NCBI RefSeq assembly: GCF_001949145.1
Contig: NW_019091465.1
Location: 330,536-394,535, forward strand
DNA from: Acanthaster planci
Lineage: Eukaryota; Echinodermata; Asteroidea; Valvatida; Acanthasteridae
DNA length: 64,000 bases
Direction of reading: 5' to 3'
The position numbers and the translations under genes are program-made. Shown here piece by piece: positions 13,101 through 22,000 of the stretch. Each line of letters opens with the position of its first letter. Position 1 is the first letter of the stretch. The notes beneath the pieces were generated by a model. That model was not told the DNA's origin, made no database searches, and saw nothing but the letters and a program-made list of their open reading frames with translations.

Positions 13101-15199
13101 CCGGTTTTTCCTGAAATGTGAAAATTTGCAGTAAATTATGAAGGTGTTTTTTCTTCTGTATAGCAAGTCTGAATGCTGCCTTCAAATGATCTGCTGATTG
13201 AACTTCAGTCGGTAAAATCTTCTTAGTGATGATGGCTGTCTGAAATTGAAGACCACAAAATTTGCATATGTCACTCTAAAGCAATCGATTGCACTCAAGC
13301 CACAGAGACCTGACTATTTCTGCAGACACCTTGTATTCCATTTCCTATCTCAAGCTTCCGAGAAAAATGTACTTTGCAAGAGTTCTGTCGTTTACATGCA
13401 TTTAATGTTTTCTGCACCATTCAGGTGATTATAAATTCCTTGTAGATGTCAGTTTTAGACAAATCATACTCTATTTCGTTTTAACCTAGTATTGCTTGGT
13501 TAAATTTGAACGATAAATCTCACCTTTTGTATCCACTTGTCCCATTTGCACCCCGACCAATGTAGTGTACTAGTGCCCAGGAGAAATTTTCTTCCACAAT
13601 CTGAAGCAAACAAAAAATGAAATTCAAAAGTAAAAGTAATAGGCCTATTGAAAATATGTGTAGGCCTATATATAGTTTTTCAACCACTGTTCTTGCTAAT
13701 TGCATTCACTTTACAGCTTTAAAATAACTGATCATCCATCAAGGCGACAGACTTTTTTTCCCCATTTGTTTTCAACCTCTTGCTTTCAGAAGTAGCTGTT
13801 CAAGTCCTACAGTAGCCCTTTTAACAGGCCTAGGGAATGTGACAAAACTCTAGACATTAATTAACATTGTAACAGGAATCTTTGGCCATACTTATCGTAA
13901 TCTTGAGCCGACGTAAAGGACTACTCCTTCACTTGTGTTAAGTAGAAAACCGTGTACAAAACCTATGGGGAAATAAAATATTCCAAAATCAATATAAAAT
14001 GAAGTGATGACGTTATCGTGGCGTCGTTAATTTTCTATAAACCTTGCATCAGGGTCTTTGTTGGCTATCACTTTGTCCATGATCAAACATCGCAAATTTA
14101 CCAAACGTTTGCCTCAAAAACGTGTACAAAGTCAATCGGCCATCAACTCATTTGCAGAAACACTGATCCTTTAAGTTCATGTCACGTGATTTGCGCTTAA
14201 ACTGAACAGTTTTTATGAAATATTACTTCATATTCGGACTGTTAAGCATATCTTGAGTCAAATAACAGACTGGAAAGTACCGATTTCTCTTTCGTTCTTA
14301 TAGTAATCTTGAGCCAAAGTAAAGGACTATTCGTTCACTTGTGCTAAGTAGAAAAGCGTGTACAAAACATATAGGGAAAATTAAAATTCAATCAAAAATC
14401 AATATAAAATAAGGCAATGACGTCATCATGACGTAATAAATTAGGCAATGGTCTTTGCCGGCTGTAGCTTTGATGACGATTGAGCATCGCGAAGTAACCC
14501 AAATTGTGCCTGGAAAACGTGTACAAAGTCACAGGACTGAAATAAATAGTTAAAAATCAATACTAAATCACCTGATGACGTCATGTTTCTAGGACCATCT
14601 ATGCACAAGGGTTCTTCATTGGCATAAGTTTAATGAAGATCAAAAGTTGCAAAACACTAAAGTAGCGGCGACAAAACGTGTACAAAACAAACGGGCTTTT
14701 GAGCAGAAGAAGAACCCCAAAAAAGAACAAACAGAATGACTTTTTGCAAAATTGCGATAAAGCCAAAAAAAGTCCAATGCAAGTAAGCCCCGTCGTAAAA
14801 ACAAAATAGTATCGTCCAACTATGGCACGAACAGTATTCGATTGTGCTGTGCCAAAATTGTCCAGATAAAATTGGTAAAATTACAAAAGAATTAGGGGAA
14901 CAGGTCCAACTGAAACATACCTTTACATCAAAAGTAGCATTTGGATTCCATTGAAGAGGTGTACATGTTGTTTCAATTTTTGGAAATTCTGACAAAGATT
15001 TGTAAAAGCCTGCAGCTTTCTCTGCAGTCTTCCTCTTCGGCCGAGAGCTGGGCCCGGGTTTTGCCTGCACGTTAATCATACCGTGTACATATGCAATGTA
15101 CATGCATCCGCAGCCGCCAGGAAGGCTAGGCCGACCACGCTGCCCGCCGGTAGTAAAGCTGCAGCTGCTGGCGTATCTTGTGGATGAATGGCCGTGCAT
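964..15199 (-). CDS. DnaJ (Hsp40) domain protein, 11-exon model, family unassigned
   Basis: J-domain proteins recruit Hsp70 and stimulate its ATPase through the HPD tripeptide. Eleven minus-strand exons join with AG/GT borders and consistent phases to give about 491 aa. Order: basic/polar N terminus (1-119); J domain from ECFKILGL (135) with HPD at 163-165; acidic and phenylalanine-rich segment (190-273) containing six consecutive Asp; Ser/Arg/Gln-rich region (274-350); charged region (351-419); short basic exon; Lys/Gln-rich predicted helix at the C terminus ending KGKGSEA. No transmembrane segment or zinc-finger (DnaJ type A) repeats are seen. The J domain lacks the usual helix IV that follows the AYQVLQ segment. 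I cannot match the protein to a named DNAJ subfamily. Exons 3-9 and 11 are the most secure. Exons 1-2 rest on phase and splice signals and could belong to another transcript, in which case translation might start at the MSSLMS of exon 3. Confidence 0.72.
1361..1426 (-). CDS. J-protein exon 10: short basic exon
   Basis: The acceptor is CCTCTTTAG. The exon encodes DKSRRKPRKTKTASTYAVN(VPM), a possible nuclear localisation signal. Two in-phase donors are possible: ATG|GTATGC (end 1361) or AAC|GTACCA (end 1370). Skipping the exon would also keep phase 0. Confidence 0.5.
1929..2135 (-). CDS. J-protein exon 9: charged region
   Basis: The acceptor is CATTTGACAG and the donor CATCAG|GTGAGT, a full consensus. 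The exon is 69 codons in phase 0, starting EKHDERPENKEAVRDPP and ending FKVPVKSHQ. It has no internal Met, so it is easily missed. Confidence 0.7.
3520..3750 (-). CDS. J-protein exon 8: Ser/Arg/Gln-rich region
   Basis: The acceptor CCTTTGCAG is chosen over a second CAG 8 nt downstream, because only the first keeps phase 0 after exon 7. The donor is CAACAG|GTACAA. The 77 codons begin FCSDYIPRRERTPSPPW and are low-complexity polar, rich in Ser, Arg and Gln. They are likely disordered. Confidence 0.7.
4308..4584. mobile_element. MITE-like element with CTAG(G)TTTCCATA inverted ends
   Basis: The left end CTAGTTTCCATA (4308-4319) is mirrored by TATGGAAACCTAG (4572-4584), one base longer, and sequence similarity continues inward on both arms. 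It is about 277 bp with no ORF, which fits a non-autonomous DNA transposon in a J-protein intron. Confidence 0.5.
4618..4890. mobile_element. Foldback element with long inverted arms
   Basis: The arms from about 4,618 to 4,730 and 4,795 to 4,890 are inverted copies. GCGAATTGAAG starts the inner left arm at 4678, followed by ACCATCTTAGG / TATTCAATAC blocks. The mirrored right arm ends CTTCAATTCGC. The outer parts pair through GGTCGGAAC and GATCT..TACACT. It has no coding capacity. Confidence 0.65.
5028..5280 (+). repeat. Dispersed repeat, copy B
   Basis: This is the same element as at 305-515, in opposite orientation, with the shared core at about 5,113-5,195. It lies between exons 7 and 8 of the J-protein gene. 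Confidence 0.6.
5309..5409 (-). CDS. J-protein exon 7: acidic tract
   Basis: The acceptor is TTTGTTTGCAG and the donor AGT|GTAATT. The exon encodes FGGPFFSPRMRIF, then six Asp, then YDVYYDSSDSDDFS. It is strongly acidic and Tyr-rich. The phase agrees with both neighbours. Confidence 0.7.
5569..5629 (-). CDS. J-protein exon 6
   Basis: A 61-nt exon after acceptor TTTTTCTCAG. It encodes MLLEEIRRREAMRRQAVFRN, a charged predicted helix, and ends in phase 1 at AATT|GTATGC. Confidence 0.68.
6120..6640. mobile_element. Foldback/MITE-like element in a J-protein intron
   Basis: The left arm (about 6,140-6,260) and right arm (about 6,510-6,625) are inverted copies. The clearest shared block is AGTGGTTTAATGGACC with CATTTCC and CATGACA flanks, and GTAAATGGTAA at the outer ends. 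No ORF is recognised. Confidence 0.6.
7471..7559 (-). CDS. J-protein exon 5
   Basis: The acceptor TTTTTTTCAG is strong and the donor is GAGAG|GTAACA. The exon encodes FRDPTFEDDSAYSGGG then a hydrophobic stretch FSFLDLLLIFQRE. It follows directly on the J domain, taking the place of a canonical helix IV. Confidence 0.72.
8325..8447 (-). CDS. J-protein exon 4: helices II-III with HPD motif
   Basis: The exon encodes AIRQAYRTKAK, then DCHPDKNPDD, then the helix III segment ARFQKISQAYQVLQK. HPD is the Hsp70-contact motif. The preferred donor is AAAAAG|GTAGAA. A second GT 12 nt downstream (CATG|GTAACA, end at 8313) keeps the same phase and would add four residues. Confidence 0.88.
9217..9305 (-). 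CDS. J-protein exon 3: helix I of the J domain
   Basis: The acceptor follows a pyrimidine-rich tract (TTTGCACCAAG|C) and the donor is CCTG|GTGAGA. The exon encodes ...MSSLMSRRECFKILGLPP and then DASP; ECFKILGL is a typical J-domain helix I. It ends in phase 1 and joins exon 4 to make the Glu codon of PEAIRQAYR. Confidence 0.8.
9461..9997 (-). other. Unrecognised 178-codon open frame in the J-protein gene
   Basis: An ATG-initiated frame of 178 codons lies just upstream (minus strand) of J-protein exon 3, in a stretch with more CpG than its surroundings. Local Cys-rich patches occur near the C terminus, but no domain is recognised. It could be a chance frame or part of an alternative 5' exon or promoter region for a transcript starting at exon 3. 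I do not assert that it is a gene. Confidence 0.15.
10988..11365 (-). other. Unrecognised 125-codon open frame (contains one N)
   Basis: The frame opens at an ATG and is 125 codons, with fairly protein-like composition. It has no motif that I know. One ambiguous base lies at 11340. It sits in a J-protein intron and may be a decayed transposon remnant. Confidence 0.12.
12321..12526. mobile_element. MITE-like element with GGGGTCCA inverted ends
   Basis: The left end GGGGTCCA is mirrored by TGGACCCC. Inward, CCCTGTCACAT pairs with ATGTGACAGGG and TGGTTTGGTAAGTT with AACTTACCAAACCA. The 206-bp length with nested inverted repeats fits a non-autonomous foldback element inside the J-protein intron between exons 2 and 3. 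Confidence 0.65.
12642..12800 (+). repeat. Minisatellite, about 49-bp unit, about 3 copies
   Basis: Units begin near 12642, 12690, 12739 and 12787, each with a (G)GGGATAGA-like start, an AATCTAT block and a TTGTTAAATTT block. Divergence between units is moderate. Confidence 0.6.
13524..13600 (-). CDS. J-protein exon 2
   Basis: The exon is bounded by acceptor TTTGCTTCAG and donor AAAAG|GTGAGA. It encodes IVEENFSWALVHYIGRG... and ends in phase 2, which fits the single completing base of exon 3. The length is 77 nt. No domain is recognised. Confidence 0.55.
13860..14690 (+). repeat. Tandem repeat, about 160-bp unit with CGTGTACAAA and TGACGTCA cores
   Basis: CGTGTACAAA recurs at about 13951, 14120, 14357, 14517 and 14677. 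Between these lie (A/T)GATGACGT(C/T)AT cores at about 14003, 14415 and 14572. Spacing is mostly 158-168 bp. The same family occurs at 25.7-26.1, 46.6-46.9 and 48.0-49.0 kb. Confidence 0.65.
14921..15199 (-). CDS. J-protein exon 1 (5' coding exon, start uncertain)
   Basis: The exon is open from ATG at 15199-15197 to donor AAAG|GTATGT and encodes about 93 aa, ending NPNATFDVK in phase 0. It contains a basic patch (SSRPKRKT). It lies in a CpG-rich stretch, as expected for a first exon. In-frame methionines at residues 33 and 41 are alternative starts. No domain is recognised. Confidence 0.5.
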
Positions 15200-15270
15200 A
15201 AGCCGTGCCTAGCTTAAGCTCTAGCTCACATCACGCGTCGAGGCGCGGCGTGGGTGCAGACGATCGATAA
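15040..15270 (-). promoter_or_regulatory. CpG-rich promoter/5' region of the J-protein gene
   Basis: This stretch is much richer in G+C and CpG (GCGTCGAGGCGCGGCG, GCCCGCCGG) than the AT-rich DNA around it. It overlaps the first coding exon on the minus strand. A CpG-type promoter with the start near 15.2-15.26 kb is inferred. No clear TATA box is seen. Confidence 0.4.
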
Positions 15271-17523
15271 ATATTTGCATAATTTGTGGATCAAATTACC
15301 AGGTTAGGGCACAGTCACTTAATGGTTATCCATAATTTCTGAAACCAAAGCGCACTGTCATAGCTTATATGTAAATGAGATGATGATATCATACCTCATT
15401 AAAGCTTGGCATAGCGCGCTCGCTTGCTTTTTGTAATACCGGTTTGGGAACCAGACTAACACTGTTGTAAATCTATTGTGACGAACTGCTGTAGGTCAGG
15501 AATTGCTCATAAAGCACTAGAAATACTCAAACGCATCTTGGAATCGATGAAATAATCTGTCTTCACGTGGGGAAGAAAGGCTGAGGTACATCACAAATCC
15601 CAAAATATTCAGCTACCCGCCAGTGACCAGAAGCCCAGAAATCAGACTGAAGGGTCCTGTTCCTCTGTCTCGTTTCCTTGGGCAGAGTGCACCAAGTCAG
15701 TTCCAGTACTTGCCCCAGGGGGGTAGGATAGGTGGAATAAATTTTGTTCTTTCAGAAGACGTGTAAGGGATCAAAGTCGATCAAGATTCATTGGTGCGCT
15801 CCAATTGTTCAGTGTGAACTTTGCAGTGACAAGTCCACTTCAAAATGGTTATCAGCACATGAAATCAAGATAATGACACTTCCAGGGAGCAATGTTGTCA
15901 CATTATCTGCCGTATGCTGTTAAGTGTTTCTGCAGTCGTCGTCGTGATATATTCACTGGTCACGCTGTTCGAATTGGAGCCTAGTGGAATCTATCGGAAA
16001 TAGTGGATGATCTGAGGTATGTTTTCCAAAGTATACGTGGTCTCATTAATAGGAAAATAGCTGTCGAAACTGTGTTTTCACACATGGCAAGCACGAAGAA
16101 CAGAGCAGCTAAACAAACACCAGTTCGGGGCTGCGGTAGCCCATGTGTATTCTACATTTTTCAGCCTAAAATGAAAACAAAACACACTGGAAGCTCTCTT
16201 GCAAGCACAATATCCAACAAGCACCTACCTTGAATTAAGGAATTAACAGTATTAAACGCTGCACCTGCTTGCTTGATAATATTTTCTTTTGTTTGCTGAC
16301 ATCTCATTTGATTTTGCAAGTGTATGCGAGTTATTTATTAACCTCCCGAGGAAAAACGCTGGGCTTTTTTTGTACCGATGTGGGGTCCCAGGTGAATTGC
16401 CTAACTGTTGAGCGAGCAGATTACCCAACTGCGGTGATTTTATCCTAACATGTAAGCAAACTTGTTTCATTTTATTTTTTTTAGTTTCATATTTTAAAAT
16501 CGGGTGTTATGGTGTCTTTCCCGACATTCAATTCATTTGGTAACCTACATTGGAAAATAATGTTTTAGCTCTGCGCCGCAAAGGACCTTTTTTTAACAAT
16601 GTGATATTCCCAGTTTCAAAGTCATTCAAACTCAAAATAGGGTCGAGGTAACCCCGGAAACGTAACTTTTTGACCCAACCAATTATATAGACCCGGATCT
16701 TGGTCAATCTAGCCCCGGGAGTTTGTACCAACCACAACTTTTCAGATAGCTCAAAGCCTGAGGTGTTGTAAAATTTTTAAATTAAATTAAAATTCGTAAA
16801 GATCGGAGCCCATTCTCTGAATAATAGTTTCCAACGATGGGTACTGGACCACAGCAGCGTATGTCGAAATCAAAGGTGGTTCCAGACCCACTATTCGGGG
16901 GGGGGGCAAGCACTTTTGCATTAACTGATCTTACCAGTCACAATTAAACAACTGCTTACAAACCATGTTGAACAAAATTGCCCTGTCTATACAAACATCC
17001 TCGATTGATTCAAGGCACTTCATATCCTACTTTGATTAAAAAGAACAAAAAAATCTTTTTATTTTTTATGGGGGGGGGGGGCTAGAGGGACACCCCCTGG
17101 ATCCTCCCTTGGTTGCAATGTACTCATAGACGACCTAAATTAGACAGGTTCCATAATATGACCATTACCCTGCATTCAATATTAGCCCCGTCATGATGAG
17201 CCTTCCAACCTGGCTGCGCGCTGTCTTACAATGCTTGGCAAACCTCGCACAAGACAAGAAGGTAGGAAACGAAATAGAGGAGAAAAGAATGACGAGATTA
17301 TGAATTAATTTTAAAATACACGTGCCTCGGAATTGACCTTCCTTCCACCAATGATAGATTCTCAGCTTGCTACCTTTTATTCCCCCCCCAAAAAAACACC
17401 AAAAACAAAACCAAAAAAACAATCACAGCGACGCTCACATATGACGAGCTAGAATAAGCCTGTTAACGACTACGTGCAGAGGTCCACACTATGTATTACA
17501 AGGCAGGCATAATGCTACTGCAC

Positions 17524-17617
17524 TCACTATGAACATCGAACAAAAGAAACACAGTGCACCAACAAGGATCGTCCATTGTTACTGCACAGTGCTTCTTTTG
17601 TTAGATGTTCACAGTGA
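17524..17617. repeat. Long hairpin: two 35-nt arms, 24-nt loop
   Basis: The arms 17524-17558 and 17583-17617 are inverted copies matching at 31 of 35 positions (TCACT.TGAACATC and AACAAAAGAA blocks). The loop is 24 nt and itself contains AACAA/TTGTT. The size fits a pre-miRNA-like hairpin or a small palindromic transposon remnant. Confidence 0.65.
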
Positions 17618-18023
17618 CTATTGGCTTTGCAGATCAAACAATGTTTTTTGCTTTGGTGGGTGAGAAGGCTATGCCCCATTATGAATTTGAATAAATATTA
17701 ATTATAATCTTGACGCTAACCTGTTCTTCAGTGTGTCCTTGTTTCAAGACTGATTGTTAAAAGAAATGCAATAAAACTGTCAAAGGAGAAAGGGGCCCAT
17801 TTCTATTAATGATTGAGCCCCCCTCATTTTTTTGTTTGTTTCATCGGTTTCATTTCCTTCCACAGAATGAATATACCCCAGACAGCTGCTCTCTCTAAGA
17901 GAGGGCATACAAGTAGTTTAAAAATGTGTGGATTTCTTACCCATCTCGTTGAAAATGTTGATCCCAAACATTGTGGACTGAAAACACCTTGGGAAACAAT
18001 ATTTTAGTTTTTGTGCCCAAAGT

Positions 18024-18180
18024 TAAGATTGATTATTTTCCCTTAAAATTGGTGTGGATCACCCTGTATTAAAAAGTTAAGATTAATTCAAGACAACATT
18101 AAGATCGATATTGATCTTAAGTTTTTTTATGAAAGAGAAACAAGATTAATCTTAATTATTTTGGAAAGAAGATTGATATT
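18024..18180 (+). promoter_or_regulatory. Cluster of AAGATTAAT-type motifs and palindromes upstream of the dioxygenase
   Basis: TTAAGATTGAT/AAGATTAAT motifs recur five or six times in about 160 bp. They include the palindrome TTAAGATCGATATTGATCTTAA and the perfect palindrome AAGATTAATCTT. AGATTA (TAATCT) resembles binding sites of K50 homeodomain proteins. A regulatory role is inference only. Confidence 0.25.
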
Positions 18181-18304
18181 CATGACATTCGATCAAGTGT
18201 GAAGTTTTATGAACCACGCCCTCGGGGCATGTACGCGTGGTTCCGAGCACGCTTCCACCAGCGTGACAAGTCTCCAAATCTCGCCCTTTTTTCAACAGGT
18301 CAAT

Positions 18305-19071
18305 ATGGCTGGTAGACTTGGTGTCATTAGTTTGGCGAGCTTTGCAGCTACATCGTTACGAATTTGTCGGCCTATCCCTGCGGTACGCACAGCACGAAAC
18401 GCTTTTGGTTCAACCAAGCCTCTGAATGGTGCGTCGAGTCAAGGAGGTTCATCAATTGAGCTGATGAAGTGCTTCTCAGTACAGTCAGAGCACGCAGTCT
18501 TTGCCCCTCCCATATCACTGGAGGACCATGCCGGTACCCGGAATCGAGCCAAGATGACAAGTGATGTTGGGATGGATGTGGAAAACAAGCAGCTCATCGT
18601 TTCCTTGAAAGGAGGCCTGAGGCAGGCTTTCCCGTTTGTCTGGCTTCGAGACAATTGTCAATGCCCGGTTTGCTTCCATCCCACAGCCATGTCTCGGAAA
18701 ACATACGCCTACGAGCTCAATGTTGATATCACTGCTAAATCGGTTGAAATGTCTCCCGACTCCAATGGCGTCATCATCCACTGGGAAGACGGACACAAGA
18801 GCCACTTCACCTTTCATTGGCTGAGGGCCTACTGCTTTATCGACTCCAAGCAAGACCAATATCTGGATCCCAAGTTCGACTTTTGGGGCGCTGATATCGA
18901 CCTTCAGAGCTTCAACTTCGATGAGGTACTTAAGAACGACGGAGCCTTGTACAACTGGCTGACTGAGCTGGTGAGTCGAGGCATTGCGGTGGTGACGAAC
19001 GCTCCGTCCAAGGTGGGTCAGCTTCACAGTCTTGGGGGACGAGTGGCCTTCCTGCGGCCCTCCAACTACGG
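18305..19071 (+). CDS. BBOX1: Dioxygenase exon 1: presequence-like N terminus and zinc domain
   Basis: The start is ATG at 18305 (MAGRLGVISLASFAATSLR). An upstream in-frame ATG at 18209 is disfavoured, because TTTTTTCAACAG|GTCAATATGG places a likely 3' splice site just before this ATG. The exon ends AACTACGG|GTAATC in phase 2. Confidence 0.88.
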
Positions 19072-22000
19072 GTAATCACTAATTGCTTATTTATATACCT
19101 CGCAACAATCATTATGCTTGCTTATATTTTGCACTCAAATTGCATCACTAAAATTGATTTGGCATTGATGGTCATTTATGGCAAAAATTGCAGACCTGAA
19201 TAGAGCAAAATAGGAAGTAAGCTTTGTCCGCAAACAAGTTGTTCAGGAAATCATGCGCGAGGCGGCTTTTTTTCTTCCCTTCCTCCAGGGTTAGAGCTTG
19301 CAGATACACGTTGTCGAGCCATTAGACTTAGACAGCTTTATTAGACATTTAGACAGCTTTATTATGGTTAGAAGCTGACAACAAACAACTTTGTATCCGT
19401 AGTCTCCTATCATTGTTCAACATCGAGTGCGTTGGGATCTATTGCCCTTATTAAAAGATCGAGCGGTCTCCCAAAAATGTTGACGCAGTGCAGCAATAGA
19501 GGGCGCTGTTGCAGCCCTCACAGAGAGAAATAAAAAAACAAATTGCGCCTAGGCTTGAAATCGACGGGCAGGCTGACCCAAGAAAAAGGCTTTTTTTGGC
19601 CTTACCGTAAGTCCCATGAAAACACACCACACTATTATAGTTATCATTCGCAGCACTCTTGTCAGAAGGGCCATCAAGCAGTGGTGGAGACACCCTGGAA
19701 CAACGACACCAAAATTAAAAATAGTTATCTTGTATCAATTTTAACACCTTTTAGACCAACCTTCCAAGTGAAGAGCAAAGTTGACCCGAATCATGTAGCT
19801 TACACAAGTGGTGCCTTGTCTTTACACACTGACATGGCATATTACATTCGACAACCAGGGGTAAGCATTAGTGTTGTCCAAACCAAGTGACTTTATTAAG
19901 GAAATTTACGTTTCAAAAGACGTTCAACATTGGGAAATTGTTCAGTCTTTTACAAAACTTTGTCGGAGAAGGATTAGTTATGGGGGGGGGAAGTGAAATC
20001 TTATACCCATCAAAATGAAAACGCACAAAAGTTTAAGATGTCTTATGTCCGTTTTTCTTCAGATTTTATGAATCAAATCTTGAACAAATCTGCGCGCCCA
20101 AATCTTCCTTTAATTCATTCGTAAAACTAGATTCAAATGCTACACTGCATAGATCAAGCGGAGGGCACTGGCGGCGAGAATCTCTTCTCTGACGGCTTCA
20201 AGGTTGCCATGGATCTGAAGGAAGATGACCCAGAGGCCTTTCGACTTCTGTCCACCATTCCGTTCGAATTTTCTGACGTGGGCACAGATTACTACGGCAG
20301 CTTCCACCAGTACTCTCGGCACCCGACTATTAGGTAAGGGTCACAAAAAGGTGTGACAAGGCAATGATTTGCTTTGGAAGGCAAACGCTCCTTCTCTTGT
20401 AGTATTGATAACTTTGTTTTCAAGTGAAGGCACGTACCACCTGTAACCTGGACCATAATGACACTGACCTGCTGGCTGTTCCGACCCATTAAGTCCGTGA
20501 GACGTACTGGGTGGCGGCTTTGACCAGCAGTGTTGCAGCCACCATCACGGGACCATATTTAAGGCCAGTCACATGTCATTGCTCTATGCAATGACAACAA
20601 AATATTTTGTTAGAGTGGTATGTGACTTTAAAAAGACTGGACACCAAGGCAGTGCGCCGTACGACGATTGTCTTTGGCGTCCTCTTGTAATCTTGAGGGG
20701 TCTTGATACATCGTTGTTGTCCAGCTTATAGTGTTAAAATTGTATCTTTCTTAAAATAGAATCCTGTTCCACCGACACTACCATTGGAAATTAATCAGAG
20801 TTAGTCGCTTAGTCGCGTCCATCGTCTTTCCATACAATGAAGCTGCCCACGAAAATTTGGCTAAAACGCATAGTTTAGAGGAAATCTATTATGCGTTTCG
20901 ATATGCACTTACGCAAGAAATAAATAATAAAAGAAAAAAATTACCAAGTTTTTATTTTACAATCATTTTAATCCCGCTAAGACTGGACGAACGCGGGGAA
21001 GTCGTGTCGGTGACTTTGAGTGACCACAGCCGAGACCCAATGCTGAGGGCTCCTCTCCACCAGGTCCAGCCGCTCTATCGAGCTTTGAATAAGTACTGCA
21101 ACATGCTTCTCGACCCGCAAAATGTCTTCAAATACAAAATGGAAAAGGGTAAGCACTTTTACCATTTTCTTGAAAATTTGATTCATTAGCCGTTGGAAGC
21201 ATGACAAGTGATAATAAGGGCCGAGAAATGGCTCAGACGCATTGTTGTATTTAAGGTAAATTAAGATAATATATAAACCATAGTTATTGGTAGTTTGTGC
21301 GGTTTATGTAAGTAGAACACTGAGGCAATTCATATATGTGGAAATGTTCACATTACAGTGGAAGACACTTTTTTTCTGTTCAAAAGTGACATGTTTCTTG
21401 CCCGGCAGCGGGTTATCACGTCCACCAAAGAAAGTCAAATCAAATAGCAGCACCAGGACCTTTGTCTTAAGCAGTCAATTTTATTTCCGAATCCAAAACT
21501 AAAGTGGAATTTTAGCTGGTATCTGGCTTGATCACAGCACCCACTCATCGGTTAAGAAGAGCCATGTTGGTGGGGAGTGTTCATGTTGTTGATAGCGACG
21601 CGACCGTAACGCGTGCATTTCGCATTCGTCTGTGAACCAGCGAAGTGCAGTTTCTTCGATATAATTTTTTTTTTAATGAAGGTACCGGGAAATTATCATA
21701 AAAAGGCAAGTCTATGCTTATGCGAATGCGCGTTGCTTTCCAAAGTTGCAGTGCTTTATTTATCAGCGAGAATCTGGCCAGTAAGCAAGATTGCTGTCGT
21801 CGTTCCCGTTGCCCAGGCAAGTATCGTGAAGTAAGTATAAAGATTTAAGTTTTCTTAGTTTTTCCTTATTCCATGATCATGAAAAAGAATAAAGATTGTA
21901 CTTATTTATAAATGCGCTCATGCGATTAAAATCCTTGTCTTGCTGGGTGTGCATGACTTGACGACCCCAGTACTAACCTTCTTTTTTCGTTTGGACGAAA

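Larger units (their letters stand above)
15271..18298. other. Intergenic region between the divergent J-protein and dioxygenase genes
   Basis: AT-rich DNA with poly-G runs at about 16,899 and 17,071. It also holds the strong hairpin at 17,524-17,617 and a cluster of AAGATTAAT-type motifs at 18,024-18,180. No gene is recognised. Confidence 0.5.

Noticed and set aside
13860-14690. CRISPR-like array
   Set aside because: Units are about 160 bp, diverged, lack unique spacers and lie in an animal genome. It is an ordinary tandem repeat.
18515-19027. 170-codon minus-strand frame
   Set aside because: It is antisense to dioxygenase exon 1, a shadow of real coding sequence.
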